Shown in pieces: positions 17,394 through 26,305 of a stretch of DNA of 64,000 nucleotides; positions within the stretch are counted from its first letter, which is position 1, and each line of letters opens with the position of its first letter. Source of the DNA: MR-S7 sp000400995 (GTDB lineage: Bacteria > Pseudomonadota > Gammaproteobacteria > Burkholderiales > Burkholderiaceae_C). A program made the position numbers and the translations under genes. The notes under the pieces were generated by a model. It saw only the letters and a list, made by a program, of their open reading frames with translations, ran no database searches and was not told the DNA's origin. The stretch covers positions 5,103,196-5,167,195 of the forward strand of contig NZ_CP152342.1 in the NCBI RefSeq assembly GCF_045291395.1, given 5' to 3'.

Positions 17394-18029
17394 CTAGAAA
17401 CCCAGGCTGGCCAGCAGGTCGTCCACCTGCGACTGGCTGGTCACGACGTCGGCCGTGGCCTCGGGGTTCACCACCGGACCCTGCAGGTGCTCGCGGCGCG
17501 GCTCGGGCGCGGCCGGGGGCGCCGTGTGGGGCGGAGCGGTCTGGATCAGCAACTGCACGAGCTGCTGCTCGATCGTGGAGGCCAGGTTCACCACGCGCGC
17601 GATCACCTGGCCGGTCAGGTCGTGGAAGTCCTGCGCCATCATGATCTCGGTGAGGTGCGTGTCGGCCTCCTTGGTCACGCGCTCCACGTCGGTGAGGAAG
17701 TTGTAGATCTCGCCCTTGGCCACGGCCGCCACCGGGTCGGCCACGAGCGAGGTGACCACGCGGCGCGTCTCGCTGGCGATGTAGTCGTGCTGGGCCTTGG
17801 CCTGCTCCACGCGGCTGAGCACCTTCTCGGCCGCCTCGCCCGTCAGCCGGGCGATGTAGGACAGCCGGCTTTGCGCGTCCGGCAGCTCGCCCATGGTGCC
17901 GCGCAGCTGGTCCGCATAGCCCAGCTCGGTCAGCGCGCTGTGGAGCTGGCGTGTGAGCTGGCCGATCTTCAGGTGAACGTCGTCCGCATTGGCGGGCGGC
18001 GCGGGGGAATCCGCTGCCTCCATGGTCAC
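17394..18029 (-). CDS. cheZ: CheY-phosphate phosphatase CheZ
   Basis: CheZ dephosphorylates CheY-P to end the motor-reversal signal. The 211-residue protein has the long four-helix-bundle character and the catalytic segment MAQDFHDLTGQVI. Asp137 and Gln141 correspond to E. coli Asp143 and Gln147. The extreme C-terminus (VDDLLASLGF) is the conserved CheY-binding peptide after a Pro-rich linker. The start overlaps the cheY stop (ATGA). This places both genes of the phosphorylation output in the motor operon. Confidence 0.95.
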   Translation of the reverse strand: MTMEAADSPAPPANADDVHLKIGQLTRQLHSALTELGYADQLRGTMGELPDAQSRLSYIARLTGEAAEKVLSRVEQAKAQHDYIASETRRVVTSLVADPVAAVAKGEIYNFLTDVERVTKEADTHLTEIMMAQDFHDLTGQVIARVVNLASTIEQQLVQLLIQTAPPHTAPPAAPEPRREHLQGPVVNPEATADVVTSQSQVDDLLASLGF

Positions 18030-18412
18030 AGCCCCATTTTCTTGAGGATCAGGGTCACCTTCTCTTCGAGCGTGGCCTTGGTGAAGGGCTTGACGATGTA
18101 GCCGGCCGCGCCGTTCTGGGCGGCCATCACGATGTCTTCCTTGCGCGCCTCGGCCGTCACCATGAGCACGGGCAGGTGCTTGAGCTTGTCGTCCTTCTTG
18201 ATCTCGCTGAGCAGCTGGAAGCCGTTCATGTTCGGCATGTTGATGTCGGTGACCACGAAGTCGAAGCGGCCGTTGCGCAGCTTGTTCAGCGCGGCCACGC
18301 CGTCCTCGGCCTCGTCGGCATCGGCGAAGCCGCTTTCCTTGAGCAGGTTGCGGACGATGCGCCGCATGGTGGAAAAGTCGTCAACGATCAGAAAACGAAG
18401 GGCGGAAGACAC
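18026..18412 (-). CDS. cheY: chemotaxis response regulator CheY
   Basis: CheY carries the phosphoryl signal from CheA to FliM. The 128-residue single receiver domain matches enterobacterial CheY closely. It has the acidic pair in FLIVDDFSTMRRIVRNLL, the phospho-acceptor Asp in VVTDINMPNMNGFQLL, Thr in MVTAEARKE, and Tyr plus Lys in GYIVKPF. It is preceded by motB (64-nt gap) and overlaps cheZ. A second, different cheY occurs at 56014. Confidence 0.96.
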   Translation of the reverse strand: MSSALRFLIVDDFSTMRRIVRNLLKESGFADADEAEDGVAALNKLRNGRFDFVVTDINMPNMNGFQLLSEIKKDDKLKHLPVLMVTAEARKEDIVMAAQNGAAGYIVKPFTKATLEEKVTLILKKMGL

Positions 18413-18476
18413 AAGGGACCCTTTCGGTCGAAATTACGGGGCTATTGTCATGGGCCCCCGGCAACGTGACAAGGTG

Positions 18477-19415
18477 TTACTGGGGGGCTGCGGATGCGGG
18501 ATTGTCCTGCTTTTCGGCTGAGGGCGGAGGCAAGGGGAATGCAACATTGCGCTTGCCTATGAGCCGCTCCTCGGCCTCGTGCGTGAGTACGGTGATGGTA
18601 ATGCGCCGGTTCACCGCGGCGCGCGGATTGTCCGGCTCCAGCAGATCGCTGGCCGCCAGGCCCACCACGCGGCCGAGCTTGGCGTCCGGCATGCCGGCGG
18701 AGACCAACTCGCGGCGCGAGGCGTTGGCGCGGTCGGCCGACAGCTCCCAGTTGCTGTAGCCCCGGTCACCGTTGCCGTAGGGCACGGCATCGGTGTGGCC
18801 GGCCAGGCTGATGCGGTTTTCCACGCCGCCCAGTGCCGCGCCGATCTCGCGCAGGATGTCGCGCATGTAGGGCTTGACCAGGGCGCTGCCGCTGTCGAAC
18901 ATGGGCCGGTTCTGGTCGTCCACGATCTGGATCTGCAGGCCGTCGGGCGTCAGGTCCAGCCGGATCTGCGAGCGGAACTCGTTCAGGCGCGTGTTCTCGG
19001 TGATCATCGCGTCGATCTTGGCCTGCAGCGCCTTGATGCGTTGCGCGTCCTGCCGGGCGCGCTCGGCGCGCGCGTTCTCGATGCTCGTGCGCATGCTGGT
19101 CGACGCGTCGGCGTCGGAACGCCGCACCTGGCCGTGCACCTTCGACAGGTCGTTGCCTCCGCCCGGAATGATGCTGGAGCTGTTGCCCGCGCCGTCGCCG
19201 CCCTGCATCGCCACCTTCAGTGGCGAGGCGAAGTACGAGGCGATGCCTTGCAGTTCGCCCTTGGCGGTGGAGCCCAGCAGCCACATCAGCAGGAAGAAGG
19301 CCATCATGGCCGTCACGAAGTCGGCGTAGGCGATCTTCCAGGCGCCGCCGTGCGCGGCGTGGGGGCGCTTCTTGCCGCGCTTGATGATGATCGGCTGGAG
19401 CTTCTTCTCCGCCAT
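18477..19415 (-). CDS. motB: flagellar stator protein MotB
   Basis: MotB anchors the stator to peptidoglycan and carries the proton-binding Asp. In this 312-residue protein that residue is Asp32 in WKIAYADFVTAMMAFFLLMW, the single membrane helix. The plug region follows. The C-terminal OmpA-like peptidoglycan-binding domain (~residues 165-285) includes ISLAGHTDAVPYGNGDRGYS and NWELSADRANASRRELV. The N-terminus is basic (IIIKRGKKRPH). It starts immediately after motA, with no spacer. Confidence 0.97.
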   Translation of the reverse strand: MAEKKLQPIIIKRGKKRPHAAHGGAWKIAYADFVTAMMAFFLLMWLLGSTAKGELQGIASYFASPLKVAMQGGDGAGNSSSIIPGGGNDLSKVHGQVRRSDADASTSMRTSIENARAERARQDAQRIKALQAKIDAMITENTRLNEFRSQIRLDLTPDGLQIQIVDDQNRPMFDSGSALVKPYMRDILREIGAALGGVENRISLAGHTDAVPYGNGDRGYSNWELSADRANASRRELVSAGMPDAKLGRVVGLAASDLLEPDNPRAAVNRRITITVLTHEAEERLIGKRNVAFPLPPPSAEKQDNPASAAPQ

Positions 19416-20276
19416 TTACTTCTTGCCCTTCACGTGGGCTTCCAACTCGGCGAAGCCCGGCCGGTCGCCCGAGAACAGCACCTTGCGGCCGAACTCGATG
19501 GCCGTGGCCGGGTTGTAGCCCTGCATGCTCGCCAGCAGGGTGGACTTGATGCACTGGTATTCCTTGGCGGCGTCCTCGGCCTTCTGCTCCAGCAGGCCGG
19601 CCAGCGGCTCCACCGCGCCGTAGGCCAGCAGGATGCCCAGGAACGTGCCCACCAGCGCCGACGCGATCATGCCGCCCAGCACCGCCGGCGGCTGCCCCAC
19701 CGAGCCCATGGTGTTCACCACGCCCAGCACGGCCGCCACGATGCCGAAGGCCGGCAGCGCGCCGGCCAGCCGGGCGAGCGCCGCCACGGGCGCGTGCGCC
19801 TCCTGGTGGTGGGTCTCGATCTCGTTGTCCATCAGCGCCTCGATCTCGTGGGCGTTGAGGTTGCCCGAAACCATCATGCGCAGGTAGTCCGTGGTGAACT
19901 CGATCACGTGGTGGTCGCTGCCCACGGCGGGGAATTTCTTGAAGATCTCCGATTCCTGGGGCGCGTCCACGTCCTTCTCGATGGCCATCAGCCCTTCCTT
20001 GCGCGCCTTCTGCAGAATCTCGTAGAGCATGGCCATCAGCTCCATGTAGCGCGCCTTGGTGTACTTGTTGCCCTTGAGCACCTGCGGCAGCGCCGCCATC
20101 GTGGCCTTGAGCACCTTGGGCTGGTTGGTGACGATGAACGAGCCCAGCGCCGCGCCGCCGATGGTGATCATCTCGAACGGCAGCGCCTCCAGCAGCACAT
20201 GGATGTTGCCGCCGTGCGCCACGAACACGCCGAAGACGCAGCCGAAGGTGATGATGTAGCCGAGGATGACGAACAT
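19416..20276 (-). CDS. motA: flagellar stator protein MotA
   Basis: MotA forms the pentameric ring around MotB that pushes on FliG. The 286-residue protein has four membrane segments (FVILGYIITFGCVFGVFVAH at the start; ALPAFGIVAAVLGVVNTMGS and IASALVGTFLGILLAYGAVE in the second half). The cytoplasmic loop carries the conserved charged segment (KARYMELMAMLYEILQKARK). It is first in the motAB-cheYZ-flhBAF-fliA series. The 134 nt upstream hold repeat copy D, and I see no sigma28 match there. Confidence 0.97.
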   Translation of the reverse strand: MFVILGYIITFGCVFGVFVAHGGNIHVLLEALPFEMITIGGAALGSFIVTNQPKVLKATMAALPQVLKGNKYTKARYMELMAMLYEILQKARKEGLMAIEKDVDAPQESEIFKKFPAVGSDHHVIEFTTDYLRMMVSGNLNAHEIEALMDNEIETHHQEAHAPVAALARLAGALPAFGIVAAVLGVVNTMGSVGQPPAVLGGMIASALVGTFLGILLAYGAVEPLAGLLEQKAEDAAKEYQCIKSTLLASMQGYNPATAIEFGRKVLFSGDRPGFAELEAHVKGKK

Positions 20277-20360
20277 GGTGCGCGGATTGTGTCAGAGTCT
20301 TTCAAACGCCTAAGGAACGATCAGCGCCGGCAAAGCGCGCCTTTTCAGGGGTGATTTACT

Positions 20361-20413
20361 ATCATAAGGATAGCTTCTTGCGCTTGATGGATAAGCGCTA
20401 GGGCCTGTTTTCA
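20361..20413 (-). repeat. dispersed hairpin repeat, copy D
   Basis: GGATAGCTTCTTGCGCTTG, spacer ATGGAT, then AAGCGCTAGGGCCTGTTTTCA. The last bases form the stop codon (TGA on the minus strand) of the glycosyltransferase gene, so the element begins inside that codon. Confidence 0.84.
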
Positions 20414-23400
20414 TGAGGGAGTCCAGGCGTCCACCCATTCCGAGAGCGCCCGCCCTTCCAGCATCCAGTCCGCCAGCACGGCATCGCGCAGGCGGTCGCC
20501 CAGGCGGGCGCTGGCGTCCAGGTCGCTGGTGTGGGCGCGGATGGCCTCCATCCAGTCGTCGAAGCGATTGGACACCCGCGTGACCGGCAGCGTGCCCCGG
20601 TAGGGCGCCAGGTCGCTGCACACCACGGGAACGCCGCAGGCGCCGTATTCCAGCAGGCGCTGGTTGCCCTTGCATTCATTGAACAAGCCCGGCGCCAAAG
20701 GCGCCACGGCCAGGTCGAGGTTCAGGCCGGAGAGCTTGCGCGGGTACTGGTCGATGGAGACGGCGTCGTGCAGCTCGTGCACGAAGGGCCGCAGCGGCGC
20801 GGGGCAGGCGCCCAGGAACACCCATTCCACCTCGCCGGCCAGCGTCTGCACCACCTCGGCGATCTGCGCCAGATCCTCTGCGTGGACGGCCTTGCCTGCC
20901 CAGCCGATGCGTGGGCGCCGGCCTGCGCGGCGCTGTCCGCCCAGCCCGCGCCACCAGACGGGCGGCAGGCGGGTGGGCAGCACCCGGGTGTCGGGATGCA
21001 GGCCTGTGAAGGCTTCGGCCAGCGCCGCGGTGGGCACCACCAGCCGGTCGGCCAGCGCCACGGAGCGCCGCAGCGCGCCCAGCACGTCCTGGGGCAGGTC
21101 GGGGCGGTGGGCGTGCGCCGCCGGCAAGCCGGGCAGGTAGTCGTCCAGCTCCGCCACCTTGAACGCCTGCGTGAACTGCGCCTGGCGGCGCAGCATGGCG
21201 ATCTGCGGCTCGCGCACCTGGCTTTGCAGGATCCAGGCGTCGGGCCGCAGGCGCTCCATCTCCGCGGGCAGCCAGTGGCGCTGGCTCAGGCGCACGTCCG
21301 CCAGCCCCGCCGCGGACAGCGCCACCGCGGGGTGGATGACGCGGTAGTGGCCGCTGCCCTGCCCGTCGGCCGCCAGGGCCAGCACCGTCGGCAGCGGCCG
21401 CCAGGGCAGCGGGTTCCAGTTCAGGTCCTGCGCCGTCTCCAGCGCGAAGCCCTGGCCCAGCAGGGACAGGTTCTGGTTGTAGGCCGGGTCGCGCGCGATC
21501 TCGGGCAGCCATTTGCGGTACATGGCGTCCTGCGCGGACACGATGGTGGCGCTGTGCTGCGGGGCCGTGCCCGCCTCGTTCAGCAGCACCGCGTGCGGCG
21601 TCCAGACGACCAGGTGCCCTGTCTTTCCTATCTTCAGGCACAGGTCCACGTCGCCGTAGCCCGCCGCAAGGTCCTGCGTGTCCAGCCCGCCCACCTGCTC
21701 GTAGAGGGAGCGGCGCACCATGAGGCAGGCGCCGGTCACGGCGCTGTAGTTCTGGTCGATCTGCAGCCGCTGCATGTAGCCCGGATCGTTCACATCGGCG
21801 CCCATGAAAGGATGCTCCGCCGGGCCGCGCAGCCCCAGCACCACGCCCGCGTGCTGGACGGTGCCGTCCGCGCGCAGCAGCTTGGCGCCCACGACGCCCA
21901 CCTCGGGCCGCAGCGCATGGTTGAGCAGCGCGTCGATCCAGCCCTCCTGCAGGACGGTGACGCCATCGCCGAGCAGCACCAGGTAGTCGCCGCGCGCCTC
22001 GCTGGGCGTCCGCACGATTTCGTAGTTCGGGTAGCCGGTCTTCTCGCGGATGGAGCGCACGCAGCGCTCCGCCAGGGCCGGCTGGTCCTGGGCCACGACG
22101 ATGGACACCAGGGGCTCCGCCGCGTGCCCGTACAGCAGGCGGTAGCGGCCGGGCAGGCGGGTGTCCACGACCGCCTGCTCGTAGCCGCGGGTGCGCAGGT
22201 GCCTTTCGATGGCGGCCACTTCGTGCGCGTTGTTGGCAAGCGGCGGGGGGCGGCGATGAACAGGGGCTCGTGCACATGGCCCAGCCCGGCCAGGCCTCCC
22301 GTCTCGATCAGGCGCAGCAGCAGCGCGAACTCGCGCGCGCCGGCAAAGGCTGCGTCGAAACCGCCGGCCTCCAGGAAGGCGTCGCGCCGGAAGAACCAGT
22401 GCCGCGCCATGCCGGCGGGCCAGGACAGGAGCATGTCCAGGTTGAAGTCCGGCCGCAGCAGGGTACTGATCTCGCCTGTGGGCTCGTGGACGATCTCGTC
22501 CGCGCAGGCTGCGCGGCAGCCGGGCGCATCCATCAGCTCCAGGGCCAGGTGCGTGATGCCCGCCGGCGTGAGCTTCGTGCCGGCCTGCACGAAGCACAGC
22601 CACTGGGCCGCACTTTGCGTGGCCAGTGCGTTGAGCGCATCCACGTCCGTGCTGGGAGCGATGTGGATCCCCACGTGGGGATAGCCTTGGGCCTTCAGGC
22701 TGTGCAAGGTGGTGCGCGCGGCCGAGGGGTCCGTGCCAGGCAGGACGATGAAGTCGATGCGCGGTGCGCAGGGCGCGTGTGCCTCAAGGCGCTGGGCGAT
22801 TAGTCGGGACTGGGCTTCGCCGAGCTGGCGCTGGTCCAGCCAGTGCTGGATGGGCGCATTCTTTTGCGCGATGCTTTGCTCCGGGCGCGAGGCAGCCACG
22901 GGCGTGTAGGGCATGGCCTGGGTGTCGCGGATGAAAACCTCCAGCTGGTCCCAGAAGCGGCTTTCCGCGGCCGCGTACTTTTCCTGGGCGATGGGAATGC
23001 CGGCGATGGCGTCCTGGAGGGCCTGTGGTGTGTCGTCGAATGCCAGCCCATGCGTTCCCAGCTCCTCGATGCCCAGCGGCGTGCCATTGAACAGAGGCGA
23101 GGGCAGGATGGTGGCCGGGCAGCCGCACAGGACGGCCTCCAGCGCGATGGACGTGGATTCGAAGCAGAAAACCCGCTCGCTGCGGCGCAAGACCTCGGCC
23201 ATCTCCTGCGGCGAGGCGGGCCAGGTGCTGGTGATGAGGGTGCACCGCGCGGCCAGCTCCTGGCGCTCTTCCAGCGCGGCGGCGTGCCGCCCCGGGTACA
23301 TCAGCCAGCCCTGGCGCTGCTCTTCGTGCGGGTTGTCCCGGTTGTGGAAGATGGAGCTGTCGATGGGCGGCATGAACAGGACATGCTCCGGGTTTTCGCC

Positions 23401-23781
23401 AGCGGGCAGCAGATGCTGCGTGTAGGCGAAGATCAGATCGGAGGCGGGGAACTCCGCATCGCCCCCGATCAGCCCCGGCCGGTTCAGCAGGTAGCGCACC
23501 ACCGAGCCGCCATGGCGCGGGTTGCCGGGGATCACCTCCGGGTACACCGTGATCGGCTGGCGCCCCGCCTGGGCGTGCTGCTGCGCGAGTTGGGGCGTGA
23601 GAATGGGCGTGTGCCACAGCGGATTGGTCGCGGCCGTGGGGTACAGCCAGGCGTCATGGCCGCTACGGTTGAGCAGGTGGCAGAGCAGGTGCATGACGCG
23701 GATGCCCGCCGACGTGCGGCGGTACGCCGGGGCCTCGATGTAGTAAGGCCGCTGGGGTGGGGCGTGGAGCGGGCGGCTCAT
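20411..23781 (-). CDS. giant multidomain glycosyltransferase 1 (frame broken in a G6 run)
   Basis: The product would be about 1123 residues with three parts. An N-terminal lectin/GT-B-like segment begins YYIEAPAYRRTSAGIRVM. Tandem GT2-type domains follow: one with CADEI and RPDFNLDMLLSWPAGMARHW, the other with GDYLVLLGDGVTVLQEGW, DGTVQHAGVVLGLRG and NYSAVTGACLMVRRSLYE. The C-terminal GT4-like domain has RIGWAGKAVHAEDLAQI and NECKGNQRLLEYGACGVPVV. The frame is broken at G-run 22245-22250: adding one G restores IAAPPPLANNAHEVAAIE. The start ATG (23779-23781) overlaps the expected stop of the HAD gene. Position beside fliC suggests flagellin glycan assembly, but an O-antigen role cannot be excluded. 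Confidence 0.85.
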
Positions 23782-24424
23782 TGCAGCGCCTCCAGGCGAC
23801 ATTGCGCCAGATGCTGGGGGAGCGCAGCACGCGGTCTGCAGGCACCTCAACGCTGTCCCCGCCATAGCCCCAGGGCGCCCACAGGAACGGCATGCCGCTG
23901 GCCTGAGCGGCCTCGGCGTCTTCCGCGCGGTCGCCCACGTAGATGGGGGCGGGGTCGGCCAATGATGCGCGCAGGCGCTGCAGCATGGCAGTCTTGTGCG
24001 CCAGGGCCGGGGTGTAGAAGTCCAGCGCGTAGACGCCGGTGAAGAACCCGCCCCAGCCCAGGTGCTCGACGATGCGGCGCGTGGGCGCGATGCGCTTGTT
24101 GGTGGCGATGTGCAGGCGCAGCGGCATGCGGCCCAGCGCGGCCAGCATCTCGGGCACGCCGGGATAGACGTGCGACGCGCGGTAGCCGGCGTCGTCGTAG
24201 TGGCGCTTGAACCCTTCGACGAGCTCTGGCAGCGCGTGCGCCTGGGCATCGGGCAGCAGCGAGCGCAGCGTCTGCGCCAGCGGCGGGCCGATGAGCGCGG
24301 GCGTGAGCGGCGCGCCGGGCGCGATGCCCGCCGCGTCGAACGCCGCCTGCATGGAGGCGAGGATGGATGGCGCGGAGTCGATGAGGGTTCCGTCCAGGTC
24401 GAAGACGATGTCGCGCACGGTCAT
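23663..24424 (-). CDS. HAD-superfamily phosphatase (3' frame shifted)
   Basis: This is a phosphoglycolate-phosphatase-like HAD hydrolase. It has motif I DIVFDLDGTLIDSAPS at the N-terminus, motif II in LRLHIATNKR, and motif IV in APIYVGDRAEDAEAAQASG. The domain ends near residue 205. The sequence as given then reads 39 extra residues inside the glycosyltransferase gene. Adding one G to the run 23816-23820 instead gives the tail RSPQHLAQCRLEALQ and a stop at 23778-23780 that overlaps the next ATG, the coupling seen throughout this operon. A role in dephosphorylating a sugar-phosphate intermediate is plausible. The start overlaps the methyltransferase stop (ATGA). Confidence 0.85.
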   Translation of the reverse strand: MTVRDIVFDLDGTLIDSAPSILASMQAAFDAAGIAPGAPLTPALIGPPLAQTLRSLLPDAQAHALPELVEGFKRHYDDAGYRASHVYPGVPEMLAALGRMPLRLHIATNKRIAPTRRIVEHLGWGGFFTGVYALDFYTPALAHKTAMLQRLRASLADPAPIYVGDRAEDAEAAQASGMPFLWAPWGYGGDSVEVPADRVLRSPSIWRNVAWRRCNEPPAPRPTPAALLHRGPGVPPHVGGHPRHAPALPPAQP

Positions 24425-25290
24425 GGTTGGGTTTCTTTGGTGAGCAGCATGCCCATGACCTCGCCCTGGCGGGCGCCGTTGTCGATGGGCAGGAACAGCG
24501 TATCCGCCACGCGCAGCCCGGCGCGTGCCGCGAGCCGGTGCAGGGCGGCGGGGGTGAAGAAGTTGACGTGCTCGTGCCAGTGGCGCTTGTGTGGCGCCAG
24601 GCCGGTGCCGGGCGGGTGCTGGCGCACCAGCGCCTCGTGCGGTACCTCCAGGTACAGCAGCGTGTGCGGGGCCATCAGGGGCAGCAGCTCCTGCAGCACG
24701 GCCAGGGGATCGGCCACGTGCTCCAGCACCTGCATGCACACCAGCAGGTCGTGGTCTGGCGCGGCGTGAAGGGCGGCGCGTTCGGCGCCTTCGGCCAGCG
24801 CGGCGCCGGAGATGTCGTGCACCCGCACCCGCGCGCGGCCCAGGAAAGGCGTGTTGCTGCCGTCGCCGCCGCCCCAGTCCAGCACCCGCGGCCGTGCGGG
24901 CAGGCGGGGCGCGAGCCAGGCCTCCACCTCGGCGATGTAGGTGTGGCGGCGCGTGTAGTCCCGCGCCACCGTGGCCGCGTAGCCGGGCTCGAAACGATCG
25001 CGTTGCTGCGTATACGCCGGGCCGCGATAGCCTTCGTAGAGCGCCGCCATCTGCGCGGGCGTGAAGCGCATGTCCAGGAACAGCGCGCCGCAGTCGCGGC
25101 ATTGCAGCGAATGGCACAGGGTGTAGGCCATGCCGGGCCGCAGGTCATGCAGGCCCCAGTCCGCCGTGATCTCCAGCGGCGCCTGGCCCAGCGCGCGGCT
25201 GGCGACGAAGGGCATGAGCACGGCGGGCGACGACGCCAGATCGCGCCCGCCGCAGCAGATGCAGGCATCGGCCAGTTGCAGCACCTTCAT
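24421..25290 (-). CDS. class I SAM-dependent methyltransferase with N-terminal zinc-ribbon cysteines
   Basis: The 289-residue product begins with a CxxC pair (ACICCGG) and a second pair about 70 residues on (LQCRDCGALFLDM), like the N-terminal zinc site of sugar-modifying methyltransferases. The SAM fold follows, with RVLDWGGGDGSNTPFLG (glycine-rich motif I), VCMQVLEHVADPLAVLQ and LYLEVPHEAL. Substrate is unknown; a nucleotide sugar or glycan residue is inferred from the operon. Both ends overlap neighbours as ATGA (SDR upstream, HAD downstream). Confidence 0.88.
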   Translation of the reverse strand: MKVLQLADACICCGGRDLASSPAVLMPFVASRALGQAPLEITADWGLHDLRPGMAYTLCHSLQCRDCGALFLDMRFTPAQMAALYEGYRGPAYTQQRDRFEPGYAATVARDYTRRHTYIAEVEAWLAPRLPARPRVLDWGGGDGSNTPFLGRARVRVHDISGAALAEGAERAALHAAPDHDLLVCMQVLEHVADPLAVLQELLPLMAPHTLLYLEVPHEALVRQHPPGTGLAPHKRHWHEHVNFFTPAALHRLAARAGLRVADTLFLPIDNGARQGEVMGMLLTKETQP

Positions 25291-26240
25291 CGCACGGCCT
25301 CCGCATGGCGCGCCGTCTCCAGCACCGCGTCCTGCAGCGTGTGGCGCAGGTCCAGGCCCAGCTCGGCGCGCGCCTTGGCGATGCAGGGCACGTAGCGGCT
25401 GCGCGGGCCGCCCGTATCCTGTGCGGCGATGTGGACGGGCTTGCCCGGCGCGAGCAGGTCGCGTACCTCGTGCGCCAGCTCGGCGATGGTCAGGGCCGCG
25501 TCCGATCCGACGTTGTAGGCCTGGCCCGCGCGCCCGCGCTGCAGCAGCGCCTCCAGCCAGCGGGCCAGGTCGCGCTGGTCCATGTAGGAGCGAACGGGCG
25601 TGCCGTCGCCGTTCACCCTGATCCTGGGCCGGGCGAGCGCGTCGCGGATGAAGTTGCCGATGGCGAAATGGACATCCAGCGGCAGGTCGCGCCCCACGAA
25701 AGCGAAGCAGCGCGCCGCCACGGTCTGCAGGCCGTGCTGCTGCGCGTACAGCGCGCACAGGTGCTCGGCGCAGCGCTTGGCGACGCCGTAGGCGCTCTGC
25801 GCGTCCAGCGGGTCGGGCATGCCGTGGTAATCCTCGGGCATATGGGACATGTCCTGCGGCTGCGCGCCATAGACACCGCCGGAGCTGGCGAGCAGGAAGC
25901 GCGGGATGCCGTGGGCGACGGCGTAGTCCAGCAGGTGGCGGGTGCCATCGACGATCTGCGTGTAGCGCTGCAAGGGCGTCAGCTGGGGCCCCAGCGTGGA
26001 ATCGGCCGCCGCGTGCAGCAGGTGCGTGAACGATGCGGTGGCGGGCAGGCTGGCGGGGTCGAGGATGTCGCCCGCGTGAAAGCGCAGCCAGCGCAGCGCG
26101 GCGAATTCAGGGTGCCGCGCCAGGAAGCCCTCCGGGTCGCGGCTGAGCACGGTGACGCGCGGCGCGGCAGGCGTTGCCTGCCAGTGCCGCAACAGAGCCT
26201 TGCCAAAGAATCCGGTGCCTCCCGTCAGCAGCAAATCCAT
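25287..26240 (-). CDS. NAD(P)-dependent sugar-nucleotide epimerase/reductase (extended SDR)
   Basis: The 317-residue protein has the extended short-chain dehydrogenase layout. The nucleotide site is LLLTGGTGFFGKALL at the N-terminus, followed by FTHLLHAAADSTLG, the Ser of ASSGGVYGA and the catalytic YxxxK in SAYGVAKRCAEHL. NVGSDAALTIAELA comes near the end. It could reduce the two-carbon branch of a yersiniose-like sugar, as YerF does in Yersinia, or reduce or epimerise C4. That assignment is inference from the ThDP enzyme and RfbF/G/H genes in the same operon. Confidence 0.87.
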   Translation of the reverse strand: MDLLLTGGTGFFGKALLRHWQATPAAPRVTVLSRDPEGFLARHPEFAALRWLRFHAGDILDPASLPATASFTHLLHAAADSTLGPQLTPLQRYTQIVDGTRHLLDYAVAHGIPRFLLASSGGVYGAQPQDMSHMPEDYHGMPDPLDAQSAYGVAKRCAEHLCALYAQQHGLQTVAARCFAFVGRDLPLDVHFAIGNFIRDALARPRIRVNGDGTPVRSYMDQRDLARWLEALLQRGRAGQAYNVGSDAALTIAELAHEVRDLLAPGKPVHIAAQDTGGPRSRYVPCIAKARAELGLDLRHTLQDAVLETARHAEAVR

Positions 26241-26253
26241 GGGTTGTTACTCT

Positions 26254-26305
26254 TGTTTTGATAGCTGTTTGCGCTTGATACATAAGCGCTGGAGGCCGAT
26301 TTCAT
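26254..26305 (-). repeat. dispersed hairpin repeat, copy E
   Basis: TGTTTTGATAGCTGTTTGCG, CTTG, spacer ATACAT, AAGCGCTGGAGGCCGATTTCAT. The TCA in the tail is the reverse complement of the stop codon of the FkbM methyltransferase gene (26302-26304), so the element starts within the stop, as copy D does. Confidence 0.86.

Noticed and set aside
20531..22684. Long plus-strand open frame opposite the giant glycosyltransferase
   Set aside because: It is a GC-rich shadow of a gene with clear GT2 and GT4 motifs on the minus strand.
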